Part shown: positions 52,162 through 61,179 of the stretch, piece by piece
Numbering within the stretch: the stretch's first letter is position 1
Layout: each line of letters begins with the position of its first letter
Assembly: GCF_900215335.1 (NCBI RefSeq)
Contig: NZ_OCMT01000002.1
Location: 62,001-126,000 of the forward strand
Length of the DNA: 64,000 nucleotides
Reading direction: 5' to 3'
Source: Pedobacter xixiisoli
GTDB lineage: Bacteria; Bacteroidota; Bacteroidia; Sphingobacteriales; Sphingobacteriaceae
Position numbers and translations under genes: made by a program
The notes under the pieces: generated by a model
Told to the model about the DNA's origin: nothing
Databases searched by the model: none
The model's input: only the letters and a program-made list of their open reading frames with translations

Positions 52162-52563
52162 CTACTTGTTCAGTTGCTTTTCCTCTTCGCCAGTCCCGCG
52201 TTCCAGCGGACTGTAGCCTGCCTCCCTGTCGAATTTCTTACCGCCCTTAGTTGGCATATCGCCTGGCACGGTATAGCCCATCTGAAGATACTTCCTTGAC
52301 ATGTCCGCTCCGACGAAATCGTTCTGCCGGATATAGCTTTTGAACATCCCAAAGATCCGCTCACTGCTTTCCCTGGCGATCACCTCTGTCCTGAACCGCC
52401 AGTATCGGCCGATTTTGGACTTGTAGGGTTCGCAAATCAGCACGCCCTGCTCAACCTTGCCGACCCTGTATTGCTCAGGATGCTTCTTATAATCAACGCC
52501 CGCTTTCCAAGGATAGCTTTCCAGGTCAAAGTTTAGATAAGACGGTTTTCTAGTTGAACGCAT
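52162..52563 (-). CDS. DUF4385-family protein
   Basis: 133 aa from ATG 52563, since the longer frame to 52671 adds an unlikely N-terminus. Core: FDLESYPWKAGVDYKKHPEQYRVGKVEQGVLICEPYKSKIGRYWRFRT, EVIARESSERIFGMFKSYIRQNDFVGADMSRKYLQMGYT. This matches the DUF4385 pattern (HPExYRVGxGEQGVLxxEPYKSE, RESS, DFVGADMxRKxLQMGxT). Function unknown, often near stress genes. Confidence 0.85.
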   Translation of the reverse strand: MRSTRKPSYLNFDLESYPWKAGVDYKKHPEQYRVGKVEQGVLICEPYKSKIGRYWRFRTEVIARESSERIFGMFKSYIRQNDFVGADMSRKYLQMGYTVPGDMPTKGGKKFDREAGYSPLERGTGEEEKQLNK

Positions 52564-52686
52564 GGGTTTGGAACAATTGGGAAAGGAATTATGTTCTGTT
52601 GCGGTACACAATCCCTCTGACCCAATATTCCAGCCAGACCAAACAACCCCGCAAAATTTTTTGTTTAGCATAAAAACTTACCAGAT

Positions 52687-52983
52687 ATGAACAGATGTCC
52701 TTTTTTAAATCAATTGCGCTATTGCTACGCTTCAGCGCAGATCAGTGCCGAAGGGCAAAACGTTTCGATCAGGTTCGACCAGGAACTTAATATCGAAAAC
52801 GGCACTGACGCCCTCCGTTTTATCCTTATGCCACTCTGTGAGCTTGCTGAAATAGACTGCAGCTACATTGTAAGTATTTACACCCCTAGCATGGTTTACC
52901 TCCCCTGCCAACTCAAGCTGGGCAAAGGTGAAATCAATATTGCACCCCACCCATCATTTGGCACCATTGAAAAGGCATCTTAA
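52687..52983 (+). CDS. small unrecognised protein
   Basis: 98 aa, soluble. Three Cys residues lie in polar strands (RCPFLNQLRYCYASAQIS, LCELAEIDCSYIVSIY). Starts divergently 124 bases from DUF4385 and runs into DUF1810. No family recognised. Confidence 0.5.
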   Translation: MNRCPFLNQLRYCYASAQISAEGQNVSIRFDQELNIENGTDALRFILMPLCELAEIDCSYIVSIYTPSMVYLPCQLKLGKGEINIAPHPSFGTIEKAS

Positions 52984-53031
52984 ATAGTCCCCACACCGCA
53001 ATTTCTGATCCTGACACGAAAATTTTGAGCC

Positions 53032-53451
53032 ATGAATAAAGACCTCGTTAGATTTATTGCAGCGCAAAACAAAAGCTATGACACCGCCCTTTCGGAAATC
53101 AGATCGGGACGGAAACATTCCCATTGGATGTGGTACATCTTTCCACAGCTCAAGGGATTGGGCTACAGTCAAACCGCAAAACACTATGCCATTGAGGACC
53201 TTGCCGAAGCCACCGCTTACCTCAACCACCCGATCCTTGGCAAAAACCTGGTCGGGATTTCCAAAGCGGTATTTGAACTAGAGCGGAAGACAGCCCGAGA
53301 GATTTTCGGAACCCCTGACGACCTCAAGCTACGCTCGAGCATGACCCTATTTGCCCAGGTCAGCGACACCCATCCCATCTTCAGGCGGATCATCGACAAA
53401 TATTTCGACGGCAAACCAGATTCTATTACACTGGAGCTGCTGGAAACCTAA
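53032..53451 (+). CDS. DUF1810-family protein
   Basis: 139 aa: LVRFIAAQNKSYDTALSEIRSGRKHSHWMWYIFPQLKGLGYSQTAKHYAIEDLAEATAYLNHPILGKNL, then FGTPDDLKLRSSMTLFAQV and ILDKYFDGKPD-type end. The HWMWYIFPQ-GLG-S block is the family signature. Function unknown; family members are linked to ADP-ribose-related domains in other bacteria. Confidence 0.9.
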   Translation: MNKDLVRFIAAQNKSYDTALSEIRSGRKHSHWMWYIFPQLKGLGYSQTAKHYAIEDLAEATAYLNHPILGKNLVGISKAVFELERKTAREIFGTPDDLKLRSSMTLFAQVSDTHPIFRRIIDKYFDGKPDSITLELLET

Positions 53452-53505
53452 TTCTTGCAAAAACAAATTTTAAGGCGCCCCCGTTATACATCCCAAACAA
53501 CAATC

Positions 53506-53721
53506 ATGGCCGAACAATTTGAATATTTCCGACTGCAGCTGCTTAATAATTTTCCAGAATATTTATTACTTGCTGATTTTAAGGATAATGAAACATTACT
53601 GCTCATGGTAAAACCTTTTCTACCATTGGATCAGGTCATGGCCGAAATCTGTGATGACATCCTTGACAAGAAGTTTCCGCCAGCACCTGGATATCCACCT
53701 GTGCAGCTTTGGAATAAATGA
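53506..53721 (+). CDS. small unrecognised protein
   Basis: 71 aa from ATG 53506 (MAEQFEYFRLQLLNNFPEYLLLADFKDN). Acidic, helical. 54 nt after DUF1810, so possibly cotranscribed. No family recognised. Confidence 0.5.
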   Translation: MAEQFEYFRLQLLNNFPEYLLLADFKDNETLLLMVKPFLPLDQVMAEICDDILDKKFPPAPGYPPVQLWNK

Positions 53722-54116
53722 CAAGATAGAAATTGCCATCAATTAGGCTCATACAGGATGTTACTTACCATTAGGAGTACCAACGTGAATTACAATCCAT
53801 ACCCAGGCAATTTCACCGGCACTACTGATCCATAAAAAGAGTGAAAATATGCAGTCCCTCAATATCATTAACTCAAATTAATCTGGTGTGTGGGCAGTTC
53901 TAGTTCGTCCTTTCTGGAGTATGCTGGAAGCTACCGTCTGATATACGAGCTGGCAAATCCCACTCTTCCAATGCTTTCTTACTCCAAATATTCCACCCTA
54001 AATTCATCATTTAAAAATCTCGGATGACGCTCCAACTTTTCGCCAAGCACCTGCGCCAATTCCTTCAGTCCATAAATGTGCCACAGCACTTCACAAAAAA
54101 TTGATCTTGATCAATT
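53722..54116. other. gap without a recognisable gene
   Basis: About 395 bases between the 71-aa gene and the reductase remnant. No frame with coding character was seen. Its right part probably held the lost N-terminal part of the flavoprotein gene. Confidence 0.35.
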
Positions 54117-54480
54117 AGAACAGAGATGAAACCACGAAATACAATGATCTTGATATCATGGATCAGGATATTGCCAATATCCACCATGACAACGGCCAAC
54201 TCAGGACAGTCTCCTTTCAAGATGGTAGCAGTATAGCAATCGATGTACTGTATGCCGACCCCATTTTTAAAGAACACACTTCCCTTCCATCCTCCATCGG
54301 CTGCAAGCTCACCGATAAGAAACGTATATCTATCACTCCGGACCAGCAGACCAGCATTCTGGGTGTTTATGCCTGTGGCGATTGTACCAGCCTAATGCGC
54401 AGCATCGCTGCAGCAGTAGCTTCCGGCAATCTGACGGGGCCATGATCAGCAAAGCATTGTCGGAAAACCTGTACGAATAA
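54117..54480 (+). pseudogene. C-terminal remnant of an FAD-dependent reductase (thioredoxin-reductase type)
   Basis: The frame is open from 54117 and contains the family end pattern GVYACGDCTSLMRSIAAAVASGNLTG (the second GxxxxGD FAD motif). The N-terminal GxGxxG FAD and NAD(P) domains are gone. After GNLTG the frame ends at CCA TGA, but one base inserted in the GGGGCC run would restore A-MISKALSENLYE to a TAA at 54478. Thus truncated at the 5' side and frameshifted at the 3' side. Confidence 0.65.
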
Positions 54481-54639
54481 AGTAGTTAGTCATTTTGTTT
54501 GAGGCATCCAATACCCGCTAAAGTAAACTGTTTCCTAGTTAAAATAAAGTGGTTGTCCCGGAAATCCCATACGGAATTGCCAAAATGTTTTCTTATTGCT
54601 AACTTCATTTAAAATTAGCCAATTTTTAACGCTAAGCTC

Positions 54640-55746
54640 ATGAAAGATACGGCAGAACTTCAACAACAGCTTGACTACTACCAGCAGGAAAACAACGAAC
54701 TTAGGCAGAGGGTGGATGAACTGTCCGACTTCTTCGAAAATGCCGCTGTCCCCTTGCATTGGGTAGACGCAAAAGGGATCATCATTTGGGCGAACCAGGC
54801 CGAATTGGATGCACTGGGCTATAGCAGAACTGAATATATCGGATTTCCGATTAGCGACTTTCATGCAGATCCTGCAACCATACAGGACATCCTCACCCGC
54901 CTCACCAACAACGAGACCCTTTATGACTACGCCGCTAGACTCAAATGCAAAGATGGGTCAATCAAACATGTACTGATCAATTCCAATGTACTGCGGAAGA
55001 ATGGGGAATTCATCCACACCAGGTGCTTCACCAGGGATGTCACTGGAAAAATGCTCGAGGACCAGCGGAAGAATGATTTTGTTTCCATGGTCAGCCATGA
55101 ACTCAAAACCCCATTGACAGCTATCAATTCCTATGTCCAGCTATTGCTCAAAAATTACGTGGAAAAGACTGGTGACAATCGCTTGGCCATCATGTTAAGA
55201 ATCCAGGCGCAGACCAAGAAAATGATCGCTATGGTACATGATTTCCTGAACTTGGCACGTATTGAGCACGGCAAGATACAGTTGCACAGGCAGCAATTCG
55301 ATTTACAGCCCTTAGTAGAAGAGATTGCAGCCGATGCGCAGCTGCTCACTTCTATCCACACCCTTGAGCTGAATAACTTTGCAGGAATTAGCCTCTATGC
55401 CGATCGTGACAAAATTGGACAGGTACTGATCAATCTGGTCAGCAATGCGGTCAAATATTCTCCCAACGGCGGACCGATAACTATCGGTTGCCAAAACGAG
55501 ATGGACAAGGTAAGGATTTATGTGAGTGACCAGGGCATGGGCATCAGTCCGGTCGAGCAACAACGGCTTTTCCAAAGATTTTACAGGTCGGACAACGAAA
55601 AGATCAGGCATGTTTCGGGCTTTGGTATAGGCCTATATCTCGTATCAGAAATCCTTCGCCAGCACAATAGCCAGATCAGGGTTGAGAGCAGGGAAAATGA
55701 AGGATCTACCTTCTTTTTCGAACTTGACCGCATCAAAAATAATTAG
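54640..55746 (+). CDS. PAS-domain histidine kinase
   Basis: 368 aa. Coiled-coil start (LQQQLDYYQQENNELRQRVDEL), PAS domain (~30-135: FFENAAVPLHWVDAKGIIIWANQAELDALGY...), HisKA (DFVSMVSHELKTPLTAINSYVQL), HATPase (INLVSNAVKYSPNG, VSDQGMGIS, GFGIGLYLVSEI). Soluble sensor kinase. The response regulator following it is a pseudogene, so its partner may be the intact regulator at 57430 or 51203. Confidence 0.9.
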   Translation: MKDTAELQQQLDYYQQENNELRQRVDELSDFFENAAVPLHWVDAKGIIIWANQAELDALGYSRTEYIGFPISDFHADPATIQDILTRLTNNETLYDYAARLKCKDGSIKHVLINSNVLRKNGEFIHTRCFTRDVTGKMLEDQRKNDFVSMVSHELKTPLTAINSYVQLLLKNYVEKTGDNRLAIMLRIQAQTKKMIAMVHDFLNLARIEHGKIQLHRQQFDLQPLVEEIAADAQLLTSIHTLELNNFAGISLYADRDKIGQVLINLVSNAVKYSPNGGPITIGCQNEMDKVRIYVSDQGMGISPVEQQRLFQRFYRSDNEKIRHVSGFGIGLYLVSEILRQHNSQIRVESRENEGSTFFFELDRIKNN

Positions 55747-55839
55747 CGCAGCATGTTTGCCAGGTATTCTAAACCAACTACACCTAAATATCCAAAAAGA
55801 GTATTACGTTAAGGCATTGAACAAATTATTTAATTGTTG

Positions 55840-56231
55840 ATGAGAAAAAAGTACGGATCGTAGAGGACGATCCGATATCGGTGAATTGATTTGCTGGTGC
55901 TCACCGAAGATATCCATGACATCACCCTCTTCAGTGATGCCACCAGTTTTAACAATGCGCTGGATTTGACAAATGCTAAAGCGGACCTCTTTCTGGTGGA
56001 CGTCATGCCTCCCGATGGAAGGGAATCTACCTTTGTCAGACTACTAGGGTCATACCGACCTTAGTACAAGTATCGATACTTATGATGTCGGCCCATGCTG
56101 GTTTTAAATCCATTATGGAACGCTGCAGTGCAGACGACTTTATGCCAAAACCTATCCATATCCACCATCTTTCTGCCAAGGTCAACCAGCTCCTGCTAAT
56201 CGACAATCCATGGAGAACCCATACAATTTAA
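55840..56231 (+). pseudogene. response regulator with several frameshifts
   Basis: Pieces of a receiver domain appear in different frames: EKKVRIVEDDP at the start, LTEDIHDITLFSDATSFNNALD, KADLFLVDVMPPDG (phospho-Asp region), SILMMSAHAGFKSIMERCSADDFMPKPIHIHHL and an end at TAA 56229. At least two frame changes and a stop after SVN are needed to join them. The order matches the intact single-domain regulators at 51203 and 57430. Confidence 0.75.
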
Positions 56232-56247
56232 GGTCTGGTACGTAGCC

Positions 56248-56278
56248 AAAAAAAAGCATCCTAGCAAAAGCTGGATGC
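56248..56278 (-). terminator. terminator of the cold-shock gene
   Basis: GCATCC / GGATGC with AGC/GCT inner pairs and loop AAAA (56256-56278), then a run of T on the minus strand (A8 at 56248-56255). Confidence 0.8.
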
Positions 56279-56302
56279 CCTACAAACATTTTCAAATGCC
56301 AA

Positions 56303-56494
56303 TTACACTACTTTGACGTTGACCGCATTTAGTCCCCTTTTCCCATTTTCCACCTCATAAGTGACTTGGTCATTTTGCTGCACTTGATCAATCAGTCCTG
56401 AAATATGGACAAATACCTCACTGCCCCCATTAGCTGGCGTAATAAAACCAAAACCTTTGGTTTCATTGAAAAATTTTACTGTTCCCTGTTGCAT
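56303..56494 (-). CDS. cold-shock protein (CspA family)
   Basis: 63 aa. MQQGTVKFFNETKGFGFITPANGGSEVFVHISGLI: RNP1 (KGFGFI) and RNP2 (VFVHI) are intact. RNA chaperone. Own terminator directly downstream. Confidence 0.97.
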   Translation of the reverse strand: MQQGTVKFFNETKGFGFITPANGGSEVFVHISGLIDQVQQNDQVTYEVENGKRGLNAVNVKVV

Positions 56495-56624
56495 TGTATT
56501 TTAAATAAATTCTGTTCGCCGGATATGCCCGACGGATAGCTAACAATGATGTAATTAAAATTGTTTTCTCCCCTGTCCATCCAAACTCCGAAACACCGTT
56601 ATGCTATCGAGTGTAAACGAGCTA

Positions 56625-57134
56625 TTATTTTTTATAGGCCTTCAACTGTTTTTGTAACAACTGACGGGCCATGTGGATCCTGGTTTTAACGGTTCCCAAT
56701 GGCAAGTCCAGTTCCTCGGCAATTTCATGATATTTATATCCCTCGAAATGGCGAAGAAAGGGAATGGTATAACAGTCGGGCACGATAGAAAGTGCCTTAT
56801 TGATATCCTCCATGGCGAACTTTGCATCCCCACGATTGGCTACTGCACTAACGGCCAACTGCGAAGAAGAAATTTCCTCTTCGGTAGTAATCAGCGCCGT
56901 TTTACGAGTATTGGAACGATAGCCATTGATAAAGGTATTTCGCATGATCGTAAATAGCCAGCCCCTCATGTTCGTTCCCTCTTTGTATTGTTCATGGTAT
57001 TTCATGGCTTTGACCAAAGTGTCCTGTGTAAGGTCATCAGCGGTCTCTAAGTCATTGGTAAACTTATAGGCGAACTGCTTTAACATACTCTGGCTGCTCA
57101 GCAATTGCTGGCTGAAATTGGTATCCATTTGCAT
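56625..57134 (-). CDS. ECF sigma factor (SigE-like group)
   Basis: 169 aa (ATG 57134, or ATG 57128). Region 2: LKQFAYKFTNDLETADDLTQDTLVKAMKYHEQYKEGTNMRGWLFTIMRNTFINGYR; region 4: IVPDCYTIPFLRHFEGYKYHEIAEELDLPLGTVKTRIHMARQLLQKQL. No anti-sigma gene adjacent. A free-standing stress-type ECF sigma. Confidence 0.95.
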   Translation of the reverse strand: MQMDTNFSQQLLSSQSMLKQFAYKFTNDLETADDLTQDTLVKAMKYHEQYKEGTNMRGWLFTIMRNTFINGYRSNTRKTALITTEEEISSSQLAVSAVANRGDAKFAMEDINKALSIVPDCYTIPFLRHFEGYKYHEIAEELDLPLGTVKTRIHMARQLLQKQLKAYKK

Positions 57135-57429
57135 ATCTTTCGGTTTTAGTTTTGGTAATCTCCTCTATAACAACAATTATTCCCATTTTGTGTATCAGCA
57201 TATTTTAAGCCTGTATGGACAATTTTGGACAAGGCGAGCTTTATCAATCGTTAGATTTTTAGGCCAATTGTAGATTTTCTCGAACACTGCTGATATTGTC
57301 TTTAACCAATCAAGTCATCTCTCCCGACACTATTATACAACTACCTTCGCCTAAATCTAAATACCTGATTTACCAACGTTTCACTAAAGTGGCAACCGCT
57401 TTGGGCCGGCTACCGTATATGTAAGTAAT

Positions 57430-57783
57430 ATGAAAAGAGAAATCACCATTCTGGAAGACGACCAAGATATCAGGGAAATTTTCACCTATCTGTTCACGAG
57501 CGAAGGCTATAAGGTAAACGCATTTGGAAGCGTCTCGGCCTTTGAAGACCACCAGAGCCATCCCGACATTTTTTTATTGGATGTGATGTTGCCGGATGGC
57601 AGCGGACTTGACGTATGCAAAAACCTAAAGGCTGATCTTGGCTATGCCTCAATACCCGTTATCATGATGTCCGCACACCTGGAAAAAGTAAACATGATCA
57701 AAAGCTGCAAAGCTGAGGAATTTCTAGAAAAACCTTTTGATATCAATCTTTTGTTGTACCATGTTGACAAACTGATTAAATAG
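57430..57783 (+). CDS. single-domain response regulator
   Basis: 117 aa: LEDDQDIREIF, IFLLDVMLPDGSGLDVC (phospho-Asp), PVIMMSAHLEK and EEFLEKPFDINLL. The sequence is close in layout to 51203-51562 and the pseudogene at 55840. Likely regulated by the PAS histidine kinase or by the stressosome kinase. Confidence 0.93.
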   Translation: MKREITILEDDQDIREIFTYLFTSEGYKVNAFGSVSAFEDHQSHPDIFLLDVMLPDGSGLDVCKNLKADLGYASIPVIMMSAHLEKVNMIKSCKAEEFLEKPFDINLLLYHVDKLIK

Positions 57784-57908
57784 GGCACAGCAAGTTATCC
57801 ATTTAAGGTGATGGCTGTAATTCCGCGACAACTTAATGCAATCACCGCAATTTTTTATGACCAATAAAGGGTAAGCTATAAAGTGTTATCTTCGTAAAAA
57901 CAACTTGA

Positions 57909-58772
57909 ATGAGCTTTAAAGTCCTGGCGATGGTGCTGACGGCCGCACTGCTCCACGCCTTTTGGAACCTGCTGTCCAAAAAGACCAACGGAAGGATACC
58001 CTTTGTATGGCTGATGTATATTGCCAGCTCACTATTGTACCTGCCCATACTACTCTATAGCCTAAACCAGGGAGAAACCCTTATTTCCCAGCCCATCCTA
58101 TGGCTATCCATCACCAGTGCCATCCTCCATATCGGCTATTTTCTCGTCCTGCAGAAAGGATACCGTAGCAGCGACCTGTCCATTGTCTATCCATTGGCCC
58201 GTGGAACGGGACCGCTTTTCTCCTGCATGGCCGCCATACTTTTCCTCAGTGAGCCCCTGAAGTCGAAAGCAAGTTTAGGGCTGGCATTGATACTGGCCGG
58301 GGTACTGGTGATCACCGGGATAAGTTTCAGCAGAAAAAATAATTCAAAAGTATTGTCCGGAGTTTTCTGGGGCATACTGACCGGCCTTTTTATCGCCCTA
58401 TATACCTTCAACGATGCCCTTGCCATCAAAAGCTTCACCATATCCCCCATCGTCCTGACCTTTGTTTCCAACGTTTTCTGTACCTTCCTGCTCCTTCCGT
58501 TTGCCATCTCAGAAATGAGGGAAGTTAAACAGGAGATCAACACCCACAAGTGGAGCATTTTGGCCATTGGCCTAATGAGTCCCGCGGCCTACATCTTGGT
58601 CCTTGAGGCCCTGAAATATGCCCCCCTTACCGTCGTCGCCCCAGCACGGGAAACCAGTATCCTGTTCGGTGTATTCATGGGCGCGGGGATTTTGAAGGAA
58701 AGAGATGGTAGGCGAAGACTGGTCGCAAGTGTGCTCATCCTAGCCGGCATCGTCTTGCTCAGCCTGAACTAA
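57909..58772 (+). CDS. EamA/DMT-family transporter
   Basis: 287 aa with ten TM helices, two EamA repeats (residues ~5-135 and ~150-285: MVLTAALLHAFWNLLSKK..., GVFWGILTGLFIALYTFNDALAI... VAPARETSILFGVFMGAGILKER). Exports small metabolites or amino acids; substrate not predictable. Confidence 0.92.
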   Translation: MSFKVLAMVLTAALLHAFWNLLSKKTNGRIPFVWLMYIASSLLYLPILLYSLNQGETLISQPILWLSITSAILHIGYFLVLQKGYRSSDLSIVYPLARGTGPLFSCMAAILFLSEPLKSKASLGLALILAGVLVITGISFSRKNNSKVLSGVFWGILTGLFIALYTFNDALAIKSFTISPIVLTFVSNVFCTFLLLPFAISEMREVKQEINTHKWSILAIGLMSPAAYILVLEALKYAPLTVVAPARETSILFGVFMGAGILKERDGRRRLVASVLILAGIVLLSLN

Positions 58773-58832
58773 TCTCGTGAGCAAAACCACCAAGCTGGTA
58801 ATTACCTAATTTCCTATTGTCTTTTTTTATAT

Positions 58833-58853
58833 ATTACTAATATTTTTAGTAAT
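58833..58853. repeat. inverted repeat upstream of the AlkB gene
   Basis: ATTACTAA-TATTT-TTAGTAAT, perfect 8-bp arms. It lies between the EamA stop and the AlkB start, 160 bases before the latter. Could be an operator or a weak hairpin; no strong U-tract. Confidence 0.35.
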
Positions 58854-59012
58854 TTTACAAAAAAATAAGAGGTCCTTAATGGACAGGCGACGTACCAAAA
58901 GATCTACCCTGCTTGGAAGCTTTATTTTCGAGGGCATTCCACTTAAACTGGAATGATAGGGAGTGAGGTATATTCCTGTTCCCCATGAAAGGACTATAAA
59001 ACTGAAAAACGA

Positions 59013-59621
59013 ATGGAACAGTTGGCTTTTTTCCCTGAATATGGACAGTCCAAAGGCCTTCCCAGTGAATTACTGGTATACCTGCCAGGCCTATTTAAGG
59101 CCGAAGAAGGCTATCAGATCATGAACCGCCTAGTTAGCGAAACACCCTGGACTCAAAAAGTAGTTAGGATGTACGACAAACAGGTTATCACACCACGCCT
59201 TTCGGCATGGTATGCCGATGCAGAAACCTACGACTATACCTCGCTCAGAAAATCCGCGCCAAACTTATGGACACCAGCATTGCTGAAAATCAAAGCGATG
59301 GTAGAACCGATCGCAGAAGTAAGCTTCAACAGTGTCCTGCTGAATTATTACCGCGATGGCAGGGATTCGGTAGCTTGGCACAGCGACAACGAGACGGCAC
59401 TTGGCTCCCATCCGACCATTGCCTCGGTCACATTTGGCCAGGTACGCTCATTTGATATCCGCAAAAAAGCAGAACATCAGGAGACCTATTCGGTGCGCCT
59501 AGAGCATTGTTCGCTGCTGCTGATGAAAGGTGACTTACAATCCAAATGGGAACATCGTATCGCCAAAGCAACAAAACCCATGAAACCAAGACTGAACCTT
59601 ACTTTTAGGGTCGTGATTTAG
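59013..59621 (+). CDS. AlkB-family dioxygenase
   Basis: 202 aa. SVLLNYYRDGRDSVAWHSDNETALG with the Fe-binding H-x-D (WHSDNE), the second His in KWEHRIAK and the 2-oxoglutarate-binding Arg in PRLNLTFR. The family oxidatively demethylates damaged DNA or RNA bases. Full length, no partner gene nearby. Confidence 0.95.
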   Translation: MEQLAFFPEYGQSKGLPSELLVYLPGLFKAEEGYQIMNRLVSETPWTQKVVRMYDKQVITPRLSAWYADAETYDYTSLRKSAPNLWTPALLKIKAMVEPIAEVSFNSVLLNYYRDGRDSVAWHSDNETALGSHPTIASVTFGQVRSFDIRKKAEHQETYSVRLEHCSLLLMKGDLQSKWEHRIAKATKPMKPRLNLTFRVVI

Positions 59622-59714
59622 CACATACCAGCCGTGACACGGGTAACGAAATACTGCATTAGGACTGTTCCCTTCGTCATCGAGTCCTTTAAATATTAAC
59701 CATAGGGTCTAAAA

Positions 59715-59864
59715 ATGTTTTCAATCGTATCAAATTTTATGCATCAGGAAACTAAAGAAGCACTCCAGGCACTTTTTAACTTAATGATCAGCGAGGATAG
59801 CTGGCTACAGCACCTTCTTCTTTTCCTACCCAATCCATATCGCTTAAAAACAATCCCCTCTTGA
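59715..59864 (+). CDS. possible 49-aa peptide
   Basis: MFSIVSNFMHQETKEALQALF, then NLMISEDSWLQHLLLFLP and a short basic end, stop at 59862. Amphipathic helix-like. No ribosome site or conservation evidence; it may be chance. The rest of this 360-base gap holds nothing I can name. Confidence 0.25.
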   Translation: MFSIVSNFMHQETKEALQALFNLMISEDSWLQHLLLFLPNPYRLKTIPS

Positions 59865-59983
59865 AAACGTTATCAGCCATCGGGATATACCACACATTTG
59901 CATAAGCTTGAGCCTGCGCCAAGTAAAACACTGCATTTCTATCCTGTAAAACTAACGGAGCGTTACATCATAGAACCATTACA

Positions 59984-60475
59984 ATGAAAAAGGCTAAAGA
60001 CAGACAGGATAATTTTTTCGACCGTTCGGCCAATGCGATTACCTGCTGGACGGGAAGCTCGGCAGCTTTCCTTACCGCATTTGCCATCGTCCTGTTCTGG
60101 GCGCTATCGGGTCCGCTGTTCCATTTTTCGGATACCTGGCAACTGGTGATCAATACCGGCACCACCATCGTCACGTTTCTGATGGTATTTCTTATCCAGA
60201 AATCTCAGAACAAGGATGGCAAGGCCATACAGCTCAAACTGAACGAGCTCATCGCCGCCAGTAGACATGCCAGCAACCGGATGGTGGATATCGAAGACCT
60301 CACCGAAGATGAACTGGACGTGCTCCGACGCTACTATCAGCTACTGTCCGATAGGGCCGAAGAGGATGAGGACATCCATACCTCCCACTCCATCGATGCG
60401 GCCAAAAGGGTACAGGCAGAAAAGAACATGGCAAGGACAAAGTCGAAAACGGATAAAAAAGCAAAACATGGATAA
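59984..60475 (+). CDS. low-affinity iron permease-like membrane protein
   Basis: 163 aa with two TM helices (SSAAFLTAFAIVLFWALSGPLFHF; TWQLVINTGTTIVTFLMVFLIQ). FFDRSANAITCWTGSS and the NTGTTIVTFLMVFLIQKSQNKDGKAIQLKLNELI block match the low-affinity iron permease family. The C-terminal 70 residues are a polar coiled region. Overlaps the SemiSWEET gene by 8 nt. Confidence 0.85.
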   Translation: MKKAKDRQDNFFDRSANAITCWTGSSAAFLTAFAIVLFWALSGPLFHFSDTWQLVINTGTTIVTFLMVFLIQKSQNKDGKAIQLKLNELIAASRHASNRMVDIEDLTEDELDVLRRYYQLLSDRAEEDEDIHTSHSIDAAKRVQAEKNMARTKSKTDKKAKHG

Positions 60476-60728
60476 CACGCTATTGATAGGCTTTGCCGCC
60501 GGCGTACTGACGGCCATTTCCACAATTCCCCAGATCATCAAATTGATCAGGGACAAAAAGGCACAGGACGTTTCCCCAGTCATGTATTTTGTATTGTTGG
60601 CGGGAAATGCACTCTGGTGCTACTACGGACTATTATTGGACGAACTACCGATCATTGTCACCAATGCCTTTTCTGTGGTCTGCGATATGCTGATGATCAT
60701 CCTCAATTACCGATACTCCAAAAAATAG
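60468..60728 (+). CDS. SemiSWEET sugar transporter
   Basis: 86 aa from ATG 60468, inside the last codons of the previous gene. Three TM helices; GFAAGVLTAISTIPQIIKLIRDKKAQDVSP (PQ-loop-like motif) and NALWCYYGLLLDELPIIVTNAF (conserved Trp and Asn) identify SemiSWEET/PQ-loop. Works as a homodimer. Confidence 0.9.
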   Translation: MDNTLLIGFAAGVLTAISTIPQIIKLIRDKKAQDVSPVMYFVLLAGNALWCYYGLLLDELPIIVTNAFSVVCDMLMIILNYRYSKK

Positions 60729-60790
60729 GTATTCTCCGATAAATGGTCAGCACAGTTCCATCGGCAATGATAAGGCTAGATTGTCCATGC

Positions 60791-60958
60791 CTATGGCTGG
60801 TCGACATCCTCCCTATGTTTGAACTCCTCTATCTGCTCCTTCACTTCATCCAGTTTTTTAATGGTCGATTTGGCGCGTTCCTTTAATGCCTTTGATTTTT
60901 CAAGCAAGTTTTCCGTCTGCTTTTTTATATCCCGGTCTTTCGATGCTGTAGGCTCCAT
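60791..60958 (-). CDS. small coiled-coil protein
   Basis: 55 aa, ATG 60958 to TAG 60791: MEPTASKDRDIKKQTENLLE and on through KALKERAKSTIKKLDEVKEQIEEF. A single strongly amphipathic, charged helix. No family recognised; the frame uses typical codons. Confidence 0.5.
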   Translation of the reverse strand: MEPTASKDRDIKKQTENLLEKSKALKERAKSTIKKLDEVKEQIEEFKHREDVDQP

Positions 60959-61179
60959 ACGAAAATGATTTTATGCAATTTAAAAAATAGATTCCAAAAC
61001 TCCTACTATGGATAATTTTCCGGTGAATCATTCCAAAGCAATCCGCCCGATACCCTGAGGAACAGCAGGTATTTTTTAACAACGAACGTGCAATATACCT
61101 GTTCTATGTCCATCGTAAACCAAGCGACTGATTTGATGTTACCTAGCTGACTCTTATGTCAAATCAACATATAAACAAC

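Noticed and set aside
58936-58956. inverted repeat CATTCCA / TGGAATG before AlkB
   Set aside because: Single short hairpin without context or a second copy.
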